Positions 36,045-44,645 of a stretch of 64,000 bases of DNA are shown here, piece by piece (position 1 is the first letter of the stretch; the number at the start of each line of letters is the position of its first letter). Below the pieces are notes generated by a model. That model had not been told where the DNA came from. It did no database searches and saw only the letters and a list, made by a program, of their open reading frames with translations. The stretch spans positions 1-64,000 of the forward strand of contig DASCQF010000110.1 in assembly GCA_036012905.1 (NCBI GenBank), written 5' to 3'. The DNA comes from NP936 sp002726085. GTDB lineage: Bacteria > Acidobacteriota > Vicinamibacteria > Vicinamibacterales > UBA8438. Position numbers and translations under genes: made by a program.

Positions 36045-36518
36045 ATGCCCAAGATTCAGGAACATGGCGCGGGAGGGACGCACGGAGGACGGCGCGGTCG
36101 GATGCCGCGGCACGCGTCGACGTCGCTGTCCGAGATCAACGTCGTGCCACTGGTCGACGTCATGCTCGTGCTGTTGATTATCTTCATGGTCGCGGCGCCG
36201 ATGATGCAGCGTGGGCTCGACGTGACTCTGCCGGTCGCGCGCCGTGCGGAGCAGATCACCGCCGAGCGCCTCTTCGTGACAATCCCGGTGTCGTTTCGCG
36301 ACGACCGCATCGTTCAGGTCGGCGACGATCAGGTGCGGGTGGAGCTTCTGGTCGAACGGATGCGGGAAGAACTGGTCGACCAAGCCGACAAGGAAGTGTT
36401 CGTGCGTGGTGATGAGGCGATCACCTACCAGGAGTTGATGACGGTCCTCGATGAGTTGTTGGAGGGCGGCATATCAAACATCGGTCTCGTGAGCGCCGAC
36501 CTTCCGCTCGAGCGCTGA
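36045..36518 (+). CDS. tolR: TolR/ExbD-family protein
   Basis: 157 residues. One N-terminal membrane helix (EINVVPLVDVMLVLLIIFMVAAPMM) with the proton-carrying Asp in VPLVDVMLVLL, then a periplasmic domain ending TYQELMTVLDELLEGGISNIGLVS. Lies 34 nt after tolQ and 1 nt before the next gene. Confidence 0.93.
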   Translation: MPKIQEHGAGGTHGGRRGRMPRHASTSLSEINVVPLVDVMLVLLIIFMVAAPMMQRGLDVTLPVARRAEQITAERLFVTIPVSFRDDRIVQVGDDQVRVELLVERMREELVDQADKEVFVRGDEAITYQELMTVLDELLEGGISNIGLVSADLPLER

Positions 36519-36519
36519 G

Positions 36520-37311
36520 ATGAAGTCGACCACCGACATCCTCCGTGAGCGTGCTGCGGATGACGACAGCCCAGCGCGAACCTACGCCATCTCGCTGGCC
36601 GGGCACGTGGTCGTCATCGCTGCCATCATGTTCTGGCCCGCCGGGTTCCTCTCTAGTCCGAGCAACGAAGTGATGGCGGACGTCATGACCATCAGTCTGG
36701 GCGGACCGGCCGGTCCGAGTCAGGGCGGGCAGACGGCGCTGGCATCGCGACCTGTACAGGAGTTGCTGCCGCTCATCGAGGCAAGCGAACCCCAATGGGT
36801 GCAGCCGCCCGCTCCGGCGCCGCCCGACATGACCATCCCCACGCCCGACGCGCCGCGACGGCCGGAGGCCGACGTGCCTGTGGAGTCGGCGCCGGACGAG
36901 GCCAGGGGACGCACGCCGACCCGCGGACCGGAATTGCGCCCGGAGGGGAACGCCCTAGCGGAAACCGGTGCCCGGGGCGAAGGGCTGGGGTTGTCGGCTG
37001 GCGGGCTCGGGTCGGGCGGACTTCTCGAGGTCGGCAACTTCTGCTGCCCCGAGTATCTCGGTACGATGATCGAGCTGATACGACAACGGTGGAACCAACG
37101 GCAGGCGGTTCCCGGCGAAGTGATGATGAAGTTCACGATTCAGCGAGATGGCTCGATCACCGACATCGAGCGCGAGACCACGAGTGGTTATCTGGCACTC
37201 GACCAGAGCGCCCAGCGCGCGCTGCTGTTGACGAGTAGTCTGCCGCCGCTACCAACCCGCTTTTCGGAAGACCACCTGATCGTCCATCTCAAGTTTGAAT
37301 ACCATCCATAA
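36520..37311 (+). CDS. tolA: TolA/TonB-like energy transducer
   Basis: 263 residues: a membrane helix at about 22-42 (YAISLAGHVVVIAAIMFWPAG), a Pro-rich periplasmic span (PPAPAPPDMTIPTPDAP), and a C-terminal TonB/TolA domain (MIELIRQRWNQRQAVPGEVMMKFTIQRDGSITDIERE, LDQSAQRALLL). It is shorter than E. coli TolA (about 420) and lacks the long helical domain II. Its place between tolR and tolB makes it the TolA of this system. Confidence 0.85.
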   Translation: MKSTTDILRERAADDDSPARTYAISLAGHVVVIAAIMFWPAGFLSSPSNEVMADVMTISLGGPAGPSQGGQTALASRPVQELLPLIEASEPQWVQPPAPAPPDMTIPTPDAPRRPEADVPVESAPDEARGRTPTRGPELRPEGNALAETGARGEGLGLSAGGLGSGGLLEVGNFCCPEYLGTMIELIRQRWNQRQAVPGEVMMKFTIQRDGSITDIERETTSGYLALDQSAQRALLLTSSLPPLPTRFSEDHLIVHLKFEYHP

Positions 37312-37322
37312 GCCAGAAGCAC

Positions 37323-38717
37323 ATGATGACCTCCATCTCACGTTATACGCACGTGGCGGCCAGCGTCGCCGGTCTGGCGGTCCTGCTGGCGACCACGGGT
37401 CAGGCGCAACAGCCTCCTGAACGTGACCAGACGCGTCAACCCGACGAGCTCGAATTGATCATCGGCGACCGGATCGGCACCCAGCCCAGCTTCGCGGTGC
37501 CCGACTGTTTGGCCCTCACACCGGACGAGTCGACCGCCGAAGCGGCCCGCACCATCGCCCAGGTGCTCTGGGACGATCTGGATTTCGAACGCGAAATTCG
37601 GATGATTCCGCGAGACGTCTATCGCACGATCCCGGTCGCCCGCTCGCTGATCGATCTCCCGTTCGACCGCTGGCGTGAGCTGGGGGCCGATGGCGTGATC
37701 AGCTGTACCGTCGAGGCGACGAGTGAGACCCAGATGGAGATCACCGTCCGGCTGTTTTCCATCCGCTCGCTCGAGTGGGCCTTCGGCGTGCAATATGAAG
37801 GGTCGAACCGCAACCCGAGGCTCTACGCGCATCAACTGTCGGATGAAATCCATCGGCACCAGCGTGGCCTGGAAGGTGTTGCCCGGACTCGCATCGCGTT
37901 CGTGAGCGATCGGGACAGCGAATCGGTGCTTGGCTTGGTCGAGAACCGGCAAGTGAAGGAGATTTACATCGCCGACTACGACGGTGCCAATACCAAGCGC
38001 GTCACGGTGTCTCGTGTCCTCAACACCACGCCGGCCTGGTCGCCCGACGGACGGTCCATCGGGTATACCTCCTGGCTCACCGGGTTCCCTGATGTCGTCG
38101 TGTCCCATCTCTACGAAGGGCGGATGACCCGACCGGCCGAGGGCAACATTGAGGATCACAACTTCCTGCCGGCGTTCTCGCCCGACGGGAGCCGGATCGC
38201 GTTCATGTCGAACCGGAACGGGAACAACGACATCTACGTCGCCAACGTCGATGGCACCGGCGATGTTGTTCAGATCACGAACCATCCGGCAATTGACTTC
38301 AGCCCGACCTGGTCCCCGAACGGACAGCAGATAGCCTTCGGCTCGGACCGCACCGGCTCGCCACAGATATACGTCGTAGGCGCCGACGGCACTGGGACAC
38401 GGCGTCTGACTTACGAGACCTACTGCGACCGGCCGACCTGGTCGCCGGCGCCGTTCAACGAAATCGCCTTCTCGTCGAAGACTGGACCGGGACACGACAT
38501 CAAGGTGATCGATCTCGCCACCGGCGATGTGCGCCAGCTGACCTTCGGACTCGGGTCAAACGAGAGTCCCAGTTATTCGCCCAACGGCCGGCACGTCGCG
38601 TTCAGCTCGACGCGCGGCAGCGGGCTGAAACAGATCTTCACGATCGGTCGCGATGGCAACGGGCTCCACCAAGTAACGTACACCGGCAACAACGAGATGC
38701 CGAGCTGGTCACGGTGA
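37323..38717 (+). CDS. tolB: Tol-Pal system protein TolB
   Basis: 464 residues with a signal peptide (VAGLAVLLATTGQAQQ). N-terminal TolB domain (RTIAQVLWDDLDFEREIRMIP), then a six-bladed propeller of PD40 repeats marked by WSPDGRSIGYTS, FSPDGSRIAFMSNRNGN, WSPNGQQIAFGSDRTG, YSPNGRHVAFSSTRG. Periplasmic; binds Pal and TolA. Confidence 0.95.
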   Translation: MMTSISRYTHVAASVAGLAVLLATTGQAQQPPERDQTRQPDELELIIGDRIGTQPSFAVPDCLALTPDESTAEAARTIAQVLWDDLDFEREIRMIPRDVYRTIPVARSLIDLPFDRWRELGADGVISCTVEATSETQMEITVRLFSIRSLEWAFGVQYEGSNRNPRLYAHQLSDEIHRHQRGLEGVARTRIAFVSDRDSESVLGLVENRQVKEIYIADYDGANTKRVTVSRVLNTTPAWSPDGRSIGYTSWLTGFPDVVVSHLYEGRMTRPAEGNIEDHNFLPAFSPDGSRIAFMSNRNGNNDIYVANVDGTGDVVQITNHPAIDFSPTWSPNGQQIAFGSDRTGSPQIYVVGADGTGTRRLTYETYCDRPTWSPAPFNEIAFSSKTGPGHDIKVIDLATGDVRQLTFGLGSNESPSYSPNGRHVAFSSTRGSGLKQIFTIGRDGNGLHQVTYTGNNEMPSWSR

Positions 38718-38766
38718 CGCACGCATGAGGTCGCCCGCTCACGCCAAACCACGAGAGGAACTGGGG

Positions 38767-39357
38767 ATGCGAGTTCGAGTCACGACGCATGGGATCGGGT
38801 ACGTCGCACTGCTGCCGCTGACGTTGTGGCTGAATGCAGCCTGCGTGCGGCAACCGGCGCCTGTCACGCCGGAGACGTCTCCGCCCCCGCCGGCCTCGAC
38901 GAGTACCACACCCCCGCCGGCAGCGACTCCTCCCCCGCCAGCGCCGCCACCAGTCGTGCCGACAGAGCTGTCTCCGGATGACGAATTCGCGTCACGCTCG
39001 CTCGAAGAGATCAACCGGGAATCGCCGCTCGAACCGGCTTACTTCCTGCTCGACAGTGCCGAGCTCGACGAGCGCGCACGGCGGGTGCTCGAGGCGAACG
39101 CCGAACTCTTGCAACGCTATCCGACCTGGGTGGTGACCATCGAGGGACACTGCGACGAACGTGGCACGCCTGAATACAACCTGGGACTGGGCGAACGGCG
39201 GGCGCTGGCCGCGCAGCAGTACTTCATCGAGCTTGGATTCGACGCGGCCCGGCTGCGGACGGTCAGCTACGGGAAGGAGTTTCCGTTCGACCCCGGACAC
39301 GACGACGCCGCGTGGGCGACGAACCGGCGAGCGCACTTCGTGATCACGTCGAAGTAG
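38767..39357 (+). CDS. pal: peptidoglycan-associated lipoprotein Pal
   Basis: 196 residues from ATG 38767 (GAGAGGAACTGGGG upstream). Signal peptide ends in LNAAC (lipobox), followed by a strikingly Pro/Thr-rich tether (PPPPASTSTTPPPAATPPPP) and an OmpA-like peptidoglycan-binding domain: YFLLDSAELDERARRVLEANAELLQRYP, IEGHCDERGTPEYNLGLGERRALAAQQY, TVSYGKEFPFDPGHDDAAWATNRRAHFVI. Anchors the outer membrane to the wall. Confidence 0.95.
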   Translation: MRVRVTTHGIGYVALLPLTLWLNAACVRQPAPVTPETSPPPPASTSTTPPPAATPPPPAPPPVVPTELSPDDEFASRSLEEINRESPLEPAYFLLDSAELDERARRVLEANAELLQRYPTWVVTIEGHCDERGTPEYNLGLGERRALAAQQYFIELGFDAARLRTVSYGKEFPFDPGHDDAAWATNRRAHFVITSK

Positions 39358-39440
39358 CGAGGCTCACCCTTGGCGCGGTAGGATAGAACGTGCCAGCAAG
39401 CTGAGTGTCCCGTGTCGGGACACCAGACAGAGGAAAGTTC

Positions 39441-40292
39441 ATGAGACGGCTGCTTGTTTCGCTCGTGCTCGGTTGGGCATGTGCGCTGTTCGTGGTTACC
39501 CCGGTTCGTGGAGCCGATCGCGAGCATCAACAGATGATGGCGGACATCCGCATGCTACAAGAGCAGACGGTGCGTCTGAATCTGATGCTGGGCTCGCTCG
39601 ACGAGACCCTGCAGACGCTGCTGACGAAGCTCGACATGCAGGCCGCCGACACCCGACGGGCTTTTGCGGACCAGAAGCTCATTGTGGACAACGTGACCGG
39701 GGGCGTCCGGGTCGTGCGCGAGAAGGTCGATGAGACAAATGTGCGCGTCTCGTCGCTGGCGCAGGAAGTCGAGGCCTTGCGACTGGCGATTCCTCCGATG
39801 ACGATGCCGGTGACGCAGCTGGCCGTGGACCCGGAGACGGGTCTGCCAACCGTCTCGTCGCCGGTCCCGGCGCCCAGCGCCGCCGTCGCCCCTGTCAACC
39901 CCGGCGTGCCGCCGCAGCGGATGTACGACACCGCTTGGGCCGACTACACCACCGGCCAGTGGGCGCTCTCGATTCAAGGCTTCGAGGCTTATATCAGCAC
40001 GTTCCCTCGGTCCGAGCTGGCTGACGACGCCCAGTTCTTCATCGGTGAGAATCACTACGCGAACGGCAAGTTCCGCGAGGCGGCCGACGCATACGAGCAG
40101 GTAGTGCTCGGGTACCCGGACGGCGACATCGTTGCCGAGGCGCTCTACAAGCGCGGTCTGGCGCTCCAGGGGCTGGGCGAACCAGAGCTCGCCCGGCAGG
40201 CGTTTGAGCGGGTGGTGCAGAACTATCCGGACGACAACATGGCGAATCTCGCCCAGCAGGCGCTCGATCGGCTCGATCAGGCACAACAGTAG
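39441..40292 (+). CDS. cpoB: cell division coordinator CpoB (YbgF)
   Basis: 283 residues from ATG 39441 (GAGGAAAG upstream). Signal peptide (LLVSLVLGWACALFVVTPVRGA), an N-terminal trimerising coiled coil (MADIRMLQEQTVRLNLMLGSLDETLQTLL) and C-terminal TPR repeats (YDTAWADYTTGQWALSIQGFEAYISTFP, AQFFIGENHYANGKFREAADAYEQVV). Usual last gene of tol-pal operons. Confidence 0.9.
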   Translation: MRRLLVSLVLGWACALFVVTPVRGADREHQQMMADIRMLQEQTVRLNLMLGSLDETLQTLLTKLDMQAADTRRAFADQKLIVDNVTGGVRVVREKVDETNVRVSSLAQEVEALRLAIPPMTMPVTQLAVDPETGLPTVSSPVPAPSAAVAPVNPGVPPQRMYDTAWADYTTGQWALSIQGFEAYISTFPRSELADDAQFFIGENHYANGKFREAADAYEQVVLGYPDGDIVAEALYKRGLALQGLGEPELARQAFERVVQNYPDDNMANLAQQALDRLDQAQQ

Positions 40293-40339
40293 ACGCAGGC
40301 GCCGGGATAGACATCGTCGGTGCACAACCAGGAAACAGC

Positions 40340-40786
40340 ATGGGAACGGTCAATAAGGTCATTATCGTCGGCAACCTAGGGCGGGATGCGGAGATCCGCC
40401 GCACGCAAGGTGGCACGGCGGTCAGCACGCTCAGCCTCGCAACGACTGAGTCATGGACCGACAAGTCGTCTGGCGAGCGGCAGGAGCGTACCGAGTGGCA
40501 CCGTGTCGTGCTCTGGGGCAAGACGGCCGAGTCGCTCGAGCCGTATCTGCTCAAGGGGCGTCAGGTCTACGTCGAGGGAAAGCTCCAGACCCGCAAGTGG
40601 CAGGACCGAGACGGAAACGAAAAGTACACTACTGAGATCCGGTCGGATCGCATCGTGTTGCTCGGCGGTCGTGGTGGCGGTGGGGGCTCGGAAGGCGGCG
40701 ACTACGGTTCGCGCGAGTCGTCTGCAACTTCAGGCGCGGCGGCGTCAGGTCCACCCGAGCTCACCGAGGACGACATCCCCTTCTGA
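40340..40786 (+). CDS. ssb: single-stranded DNA-binding protein
   Basis: 148 residues: OB fold (NKVIIVGNLGRDAEIRRTQGGTAVSTLSLATTESW ... EWHRVVLWGKTAESLEPYLLKGRQVYVEGKL), a Gly/Ser-rich linker and the acidic tip EDDIPF that recruits partner proteins. 47 nt after cpoB; joined to the tol-pal operon by position only. Confidence 0.95.
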   Translation: MGTVNKVIIVGNLGRDAEIRRTQGGTAVSTLSLATTESWTDKSSGERQERTEWHRVVLWGKTAESLEPYLLKGRQVYVEGKLQTRKWQDRDGNEKYTTEIRSDRIVLLGGRGGGGGSEGGDYGSRESSATSGAAASGPPELTEDDIPF

Positions 40787-40813
40787 GGTCGGCGAGCGAG
40801 GCGAACGCCTGGC

Positions 40814-40995
40814 GGCGTTGCTTCCTCGGTCACATGCGGCCAGCATGCTCCCTCGTTGCGCCTTGCCAGACGCCCGCCTCGCCCGGCGACCTTGAATCCG
40901 CACGGCCTGTCCCCGGCGTTGCTTCCTCGGTCACATGCGGCCAGCATGCTTCCTCGTTGCGCCTTGCTAGACGTCCGTCTTGGCCGGCGACCTTG
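40814..40995. repeat. two tandem copies of a dispersed intergenic repeat (about 101 bp)
   Basis: Copy A 40814-40914 and copy B 40915-40995 share GGCGTTGCTTCCTCGGTCAC, ATGCGGCCAGCATGCT, CCTCGTTGCGCCTTG and CCGGCGACCTTG with few differences. The internal ATGCGGCCAGCAT part is near-palindromic. Related copies lie at 62171-62460. They fill the gap between the ssb and rapZ 3' ends. Confidence 0.8.
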
Positions 40996-41007
40996 GGTCT
41001 GACGCGT

Positions 41008-41913
41008 CTATTCGACTGCGATGTCGCGATGTTTCATCCGCCATCGTACGCCGGATATGCTGGCGAGCCTGGTCTTCAATTGCTCGACCACCGCGACCGA
41101 GCGGTGACGTCCGCCGGTGCAGCCAATTCCGATGGTCAGGTAGCTCTTCCCTTCGGTGGTGTATTTCGGAACCAGGAACTTGAGCAATTCGGTCGTCATC
41201 TGCAGAAAGGGCCCGGTGGCGTCAGCCGCCACGACATAATCTCGCACTGCCGGGTCTTTGCCGGTGAGCGCGCGCAACCCGGTCACGAAATACGGGTTGG
41301 GCAGAAAGCGCACGTCGAAGAGCAGGTCCGATTCTGCGGGGATGCCGTACTTGTAGCCGAAGCTCAACAGCGTCACCGTCAGTCGCGTCTGCTTACCGTC
41401 GGCCTGCGAGAGCTCACGGAACGCACGACGCAGCTCGTGCACGGTGAGGTCCGACGTATCGAGCACCCGGTCCGCCATCTTCTTGATGCGGCGGAGCCGG
41501 GTCCGTTCGGCCAGAATCCCTTCGATGACCGACCCGGTCGGTGCCAGCGGATGAGGTCGACGGGTCTCGCTGAACCGTCGCAGTAACGCCGCATCCGACG
41601 CTTCCAAGAAGATCAGCGACGTCCCAAGATTTCGTCGTGCCCGCAGTGACTTGAGAACAGCTGAGAAATGGTCGAGAAATGACCTGTCGCGGGCATCGAC
41701 CACGACGGCGACCGCATCGTAGGTGGCGCCCTTTCCCAATGTCAGGTCCGCCAAGGTCGGGATCAGGACAGTGGGAAGATTGTCGACACAGAGGTAGCCG
41801 AGATCCTCCAGCGCCCGGATGGCCGCTGACTTGCCGGCACCGGACAGCCCGGTGACTACCACGAACCGAGCCACGCGCTTCTGGTTCGATGTCTCCGAAC
41901 GTCCGGCTGCCAT
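41008..41913 (-). CDS. rapZ: RapZ/YvcJ-family nucleotide-binding protein
   Basis: 301 residues. Walker A GLSGAGKSAAIRALEDLGYLCVDNLP, Walker-B-like AVAVVVDARDR, and the C-terminal domain with LLSFGYKYGIPAESDLLFDVRFLPNPYF and YLTIGIGCTGGRHRSVAVVEQL. In E. coli it guides RNase E to GlmZ to control GlmS; here that function is unproven. Last gene of the dnaE-to-rapZ run, 35 nt after hpf. Confidence 0.93.
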   Translation of the reverse strand: MAAGRSETSNQKRVARFVVVTGLSGAGKSAAIRALEDLGYLCVDNLPTVLIPTLADLTLGKGATYDAVAVVVDARDRSFLDHFSAVLKSLRARRNLGTSLIFLEASDAALLRRFSETRRPHPLAPTGSVIEGILAERTRLRRIKKMADRVLDTSDLTVHELRRAFRELSQADGKQTRLTVTLLSFGYKYGIPAESDLLFDVRFLPNPYFVTGLRALTGKDPAVRDYVVAADATGPFLQMTTELLKFLVPKYTTEGKSYLTIGIGCTGGRHRSVAVVEQLKTRLASISGVRWRMKHRDIAVE

Positions 41914-41948
41914 CAGGGTCGCTTACAACCCTCTCTTGTCTATCGGCG

Positions 41949-42317
41949 TCAACCGGCGCTGGGCTCGCCGTCGCCATTGGGTCCGATATCGGGCACGAGG
42001 TCCGCTGGCGGTTCGGACTCACGCCGGCGCCCCTGCCACTTCCCCTTCAGCGTGTGTGCTTGGCGCATGACCTTCTCGACAGCGCCTCCGACCGCGGACG
42101 GCCAACTTGGCCCTTCCGCCAGCCCGTGGAGACGATGGTCTCCCCGCGCGTGCACCACGAGCTCCGACACACAGAGTTGGTGCTCGGAGCCCAGTACCAC
42201 GTTTGCCGACACGATGGCATCACCGAGCAGGCGTTCGAGAGGGAGGAGCCGTCGGTGAATCAGCTCGCGCAACTCGCTGGTGACCTCCATCTGCTTCCCC
42301 GTCACCGTACACTCCAT
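41949..42317 (-). CDS. hpf: ribosome hibernation-promoting factor
   Basis: 122 residues, short HPF type: TVTGKQMEVTSELRELIHRRLLPLERLLGDAI, VHARGDHRLHGLAEGPSWPSAVGGAVEKVMRQAHTLKGKWQGRRR. No long-form dimerisation domain. Located right after rpoN, as in proteobacteria. Confidence 0.85.
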   Translation of the reverse strand: MECTVTGKQMEVTSELRELIHRRLLPLERLLGDAIVSANVVLGSEHQLCVSELVVHARGDHRLHGLAEGPSWPSAVGGAVEKVMRQAHTLKGKWQGRRRESEPPADLVPDIGPNGDGEPSAG

Positions 42318-42405
42318 GCGTTCTGTGCCTCCATCTTGTGCCGCATGCAGGGCGGCGTTGCGAGCGCCTCTTGTAGTCAGGTCGCGTTCAGGATCCGGCC
42401 GTCAG

Positions 42406-43842
42406 CTAAAACAGCACCTTCCGCTGCGTCGACGTCGGAATCCTGAGCTCTTCCCGATACTTCGCGATCGTGCGACGGGCGAGCACCAAGCCTTCATCCT
42501 GGAGGATCCGCACGATGCGAGAGTCGCTCAGCGGCTTCTCGGAGTCCTCCTCTTCGATAATCTTGCGGATGCGTTGTTTGATCGTGACCGAGGAGACACT
42601 CTCGCCATACGCGCTGTTGATGCCACTGTGGAAGAAGTACTTCATCTCGAACACCCCTTGCGGGGTGTGCATGTACTTGTTGTTGACCACGCGGCTGACA
42701 GTGGACTCGTGCATGCCGATGTCGTTAGCGACATCGCGCAGCACGAGCGGACGGAGATGTTCGATGCCGTGGTCGAGGAACTCCGTCTGGAACGCGATGA
42801 TGCTGGTGACCACTTTGTGGATCGTCTTCTGCCGCTGGTCGACTGATTTAATGAGCCACAGAGCCGAGCGAAATTTCTCCTTCACATACGCTCTGGTCTC
42901 GTTGCTGTTCTCCGTCTTCTTGTCGAGCAGCCGACGATAGACCGGACTGATCCGAAGTTGTGGCATGCCGTCTTCGTTCAAGACCGCGACATACCGGTCC
43001 TCGACCTTCACCACGTGCACATCCGGAATCACGAACTGGGACGAGCTCGGGTTGAATCGACTGCCCGGCTTCGGATCGAGCTGCCGGATGACCTCGATAT
43101 GGTGCTTGAGGTCCTCGATCGACATGTCCAGTCGACGGGCGATTTCCTGTCCCTGATGGTTCTGAAGGAGCTTCAGGTGCTCTCGAACGATGGTTTCGCT
43201 CGCCGTACCGCTCAGGCCGAGGTGATCGAGCTGCAGCAGCAGGCACTCCTGTAGCCCGCGCGCGGCAACTCCGATCGGGTCGAAGGCCTGAATAACCTGG
43301 AGCACGCGCTCGACCTCGTGGAGGGGCCAATTCCCCATTGCCGCAATTTCGTCGGCCGATGCCACGAGATACCCGTCATCGTCGACGTTGCCGATGATCG
43401 CCGAACCGATCTCACGCACCAGCGGGTCGTCATCCTTGGTCTGGATCGACAGCTGCCACATCAGATGATCGGCCAGAGAGCTTTGAGTCGAGAGCGTGTT
43501 CTCGATCGGGGGGAGCTCTTTGACCTCGCGGGGGGCACGCACGCGATACCCGTCGTCCAGGTAGTCGCCAAAGAAATACTCGTAGTCGGCGTCGTCCCAG
43601 GAGTCCTGCTTCTCCTTGTCGGCGGCCGGTTCCTCCGGTTTTTCCGCTTGGCTGGCAGCCGCCGGTTGCTGCAACTCCTCGGTCGGCACTTCCTCCAACA
43701 TCGGGTTCTCGACGACTTCCTGGTTCAGCATGTCGACCAATTCAAGCGTCGTCATCGGCAGCAGCTTGATCGCTTGCTGCAGCGACGGCGTCAAGATCAA
43801 CTTCTGTGACAGCCGCGTCTGGAGTCGTTGTTGAAGGGCCAT
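42406..43842 (-). CDS. rpoN: RNA polymerase sigma-54 factor
   Basis: 478 residues. Region I (QTRLSQKLILTPSLQQAIKLLPMTTLEL) is the activator-responsive Gln/Leu-rich segment; an acidic region II (DSWDDADYEYFFGDYLDDGYR) follows; then the core-binding and HTH domains (RDVANDIGMHESTVSRVVNNKYMHTPQGVFEMKYFFHSGI) and the RpoN box ARRTIAKYREEL near the end. Lies 47 nt after lptB. Its presence implies enhancer-dependent promoters; an NtrY-like kinase is encoded at 56670. Confidence 0.96.
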   Translation of the reverse strand: MALQQRLQTRLSQKLILTPSLQQAIKLLPMTTLELVDMLNQEVVENPMLEEVPTEELQQPAAASQAEKPEEPAADKEKQDSWDDADYEYFFGDYLDDGYRVRAPREVKELPPIENTLSTQSSLADHLMWQLSIQTKDDDPLVREIGSAIIGNVDDDGYLVASADEIAAMGNWPLHEVERVLQVIQAFDPIGVAARGLQECLLLQLDHLGLSGTASETIVREHLKLLQNHQGQEIARRLDMSIEDLKHHIEVIRQLDPKPGSRFNPSSSQFVIPDVHVVKVEDRYVAVLNEDGMPQLRISPVYRRLLDKKTENSNETRAYVKEKFRSALWLIKSVDQRQKTIHKVVTSIIAFQTEFLDHGIEHLRPLVLRDVANDIGMHESTVSRVVNNKYMHTPQGVFEMKYFFHSGINSAYGESVSSVTIKQRIRKIIEEEDSEKPLSDSRIVRILQDEGLVLARRTIAKYREELRIPTSTQRKVLF

Positions 43843-43889
43843 GGCGTCAGTGGCGGCTCGGACTCTTGAGAGTCGAGCCTGTTCTGATC

Positions 43890-44615
43890 TTAATCCAAAC
43901 GAAAATCGGTGCCTAGATAGATTCGCTTGACATCTTCGTCTTGCGCGAGTTCGGCCGGGGTGCCGCTACGGAACACGGCACCATCGTGCACGATGTAGGC
44001 GCGGTCCGTGATGCGTAGCGTCTCGCGGACGTTGTGGTCGGTGATGAGCACACCGATGCCACGGGCCTTCAGGTGGAAGATGATCTCCTGGATGTCGGTC
44101 ACCGCGATCGGGTCGATGCCGGCGAACGGCTCGTCGAGCAGCATGAACGACGGCGAGATGACCAGCGCGCGCGTGATTTCGGCCCGGCGGCGCTCGCCTC
44201 CGGACAAGGTGTGGGCTGGCGACTTGGCCAGCGGAGTCAGATTGAGCTCCTCGAGCAGCTCACGCGCGCGACCGCGCCGTGAGGCGCGCGGCTCGCCGCG
44301 CGCCTCGAGAATCGCCAGGATGTTCTGCTCAACGGTGAGTCCGCGAAAGATGGACGGCTCTTGAGGCAGATACCCGATGCCTTTGCGCGCTCGCACATAC
44401 ATCGGGTCGTCGGTCACATCCTCGCCGTTCAGGGTGACGCGGCCCCGGTTCGGCGCCGTGAGTCCGACGACGAGATAAAACGTGGTCGTCTTGCCGGCAC
44501 CATTCGGGCCCAACAGACCCACCACCTCGCCGGATGCCACATCCAGGCTGACGTCGCGCACGACGGTGCGTCCGCCATACGACTTCGTGAGATTATGCGT
44601 CCGGAGCGTAGCCAT
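43890..44615 (-). CDS. lptB: LPS export ABC transporter ATPase LptB
   Basis: 241 residues. Walker A GLLGPNGAGKTTTFYLVVGL, Q-loop YLPQEPSIFRGLTVEQNI, signature LSGGERRRAEITRAL, Walker B SFMLLDEPFAGIDPIAV, switch LITDHNVRETL. Powers the LptFG permease. 30 nt after the LptC/A fusion gene. Confidence 0.96.
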   Translation of the reverse strand: MATLRTHNLTKSYGGRTVVRDVSLDVASGEVVGLLGPNGAGKTTTFYLVVGLTAPNRGRVTLNGEDVTDDPMYVRARKGIGYLPQEPSIFRGLTVEQNILAILEARGEPRASRRGRARELLEELNLTPLAKSPAHTLSGGERRRAEITRALVISPSFMLLDEPFAGIDPIAVTDIQEIIFHLKARGIGVLITDHNVRETLRITDRAYIVHDGAVFRSGTPAELAQDEDVKRIYLGTDFRLD

Positions 44616-44645
44616 TCGGGGTACGGCGATTCGAGATTGAACCGG

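Noticed and set aside
36520..37311. TonB of an iron uptake system
   Set aside because: No TonB-dependent receptor nearby; the position in tolQ-R-x-B-pal supports a TolA role.
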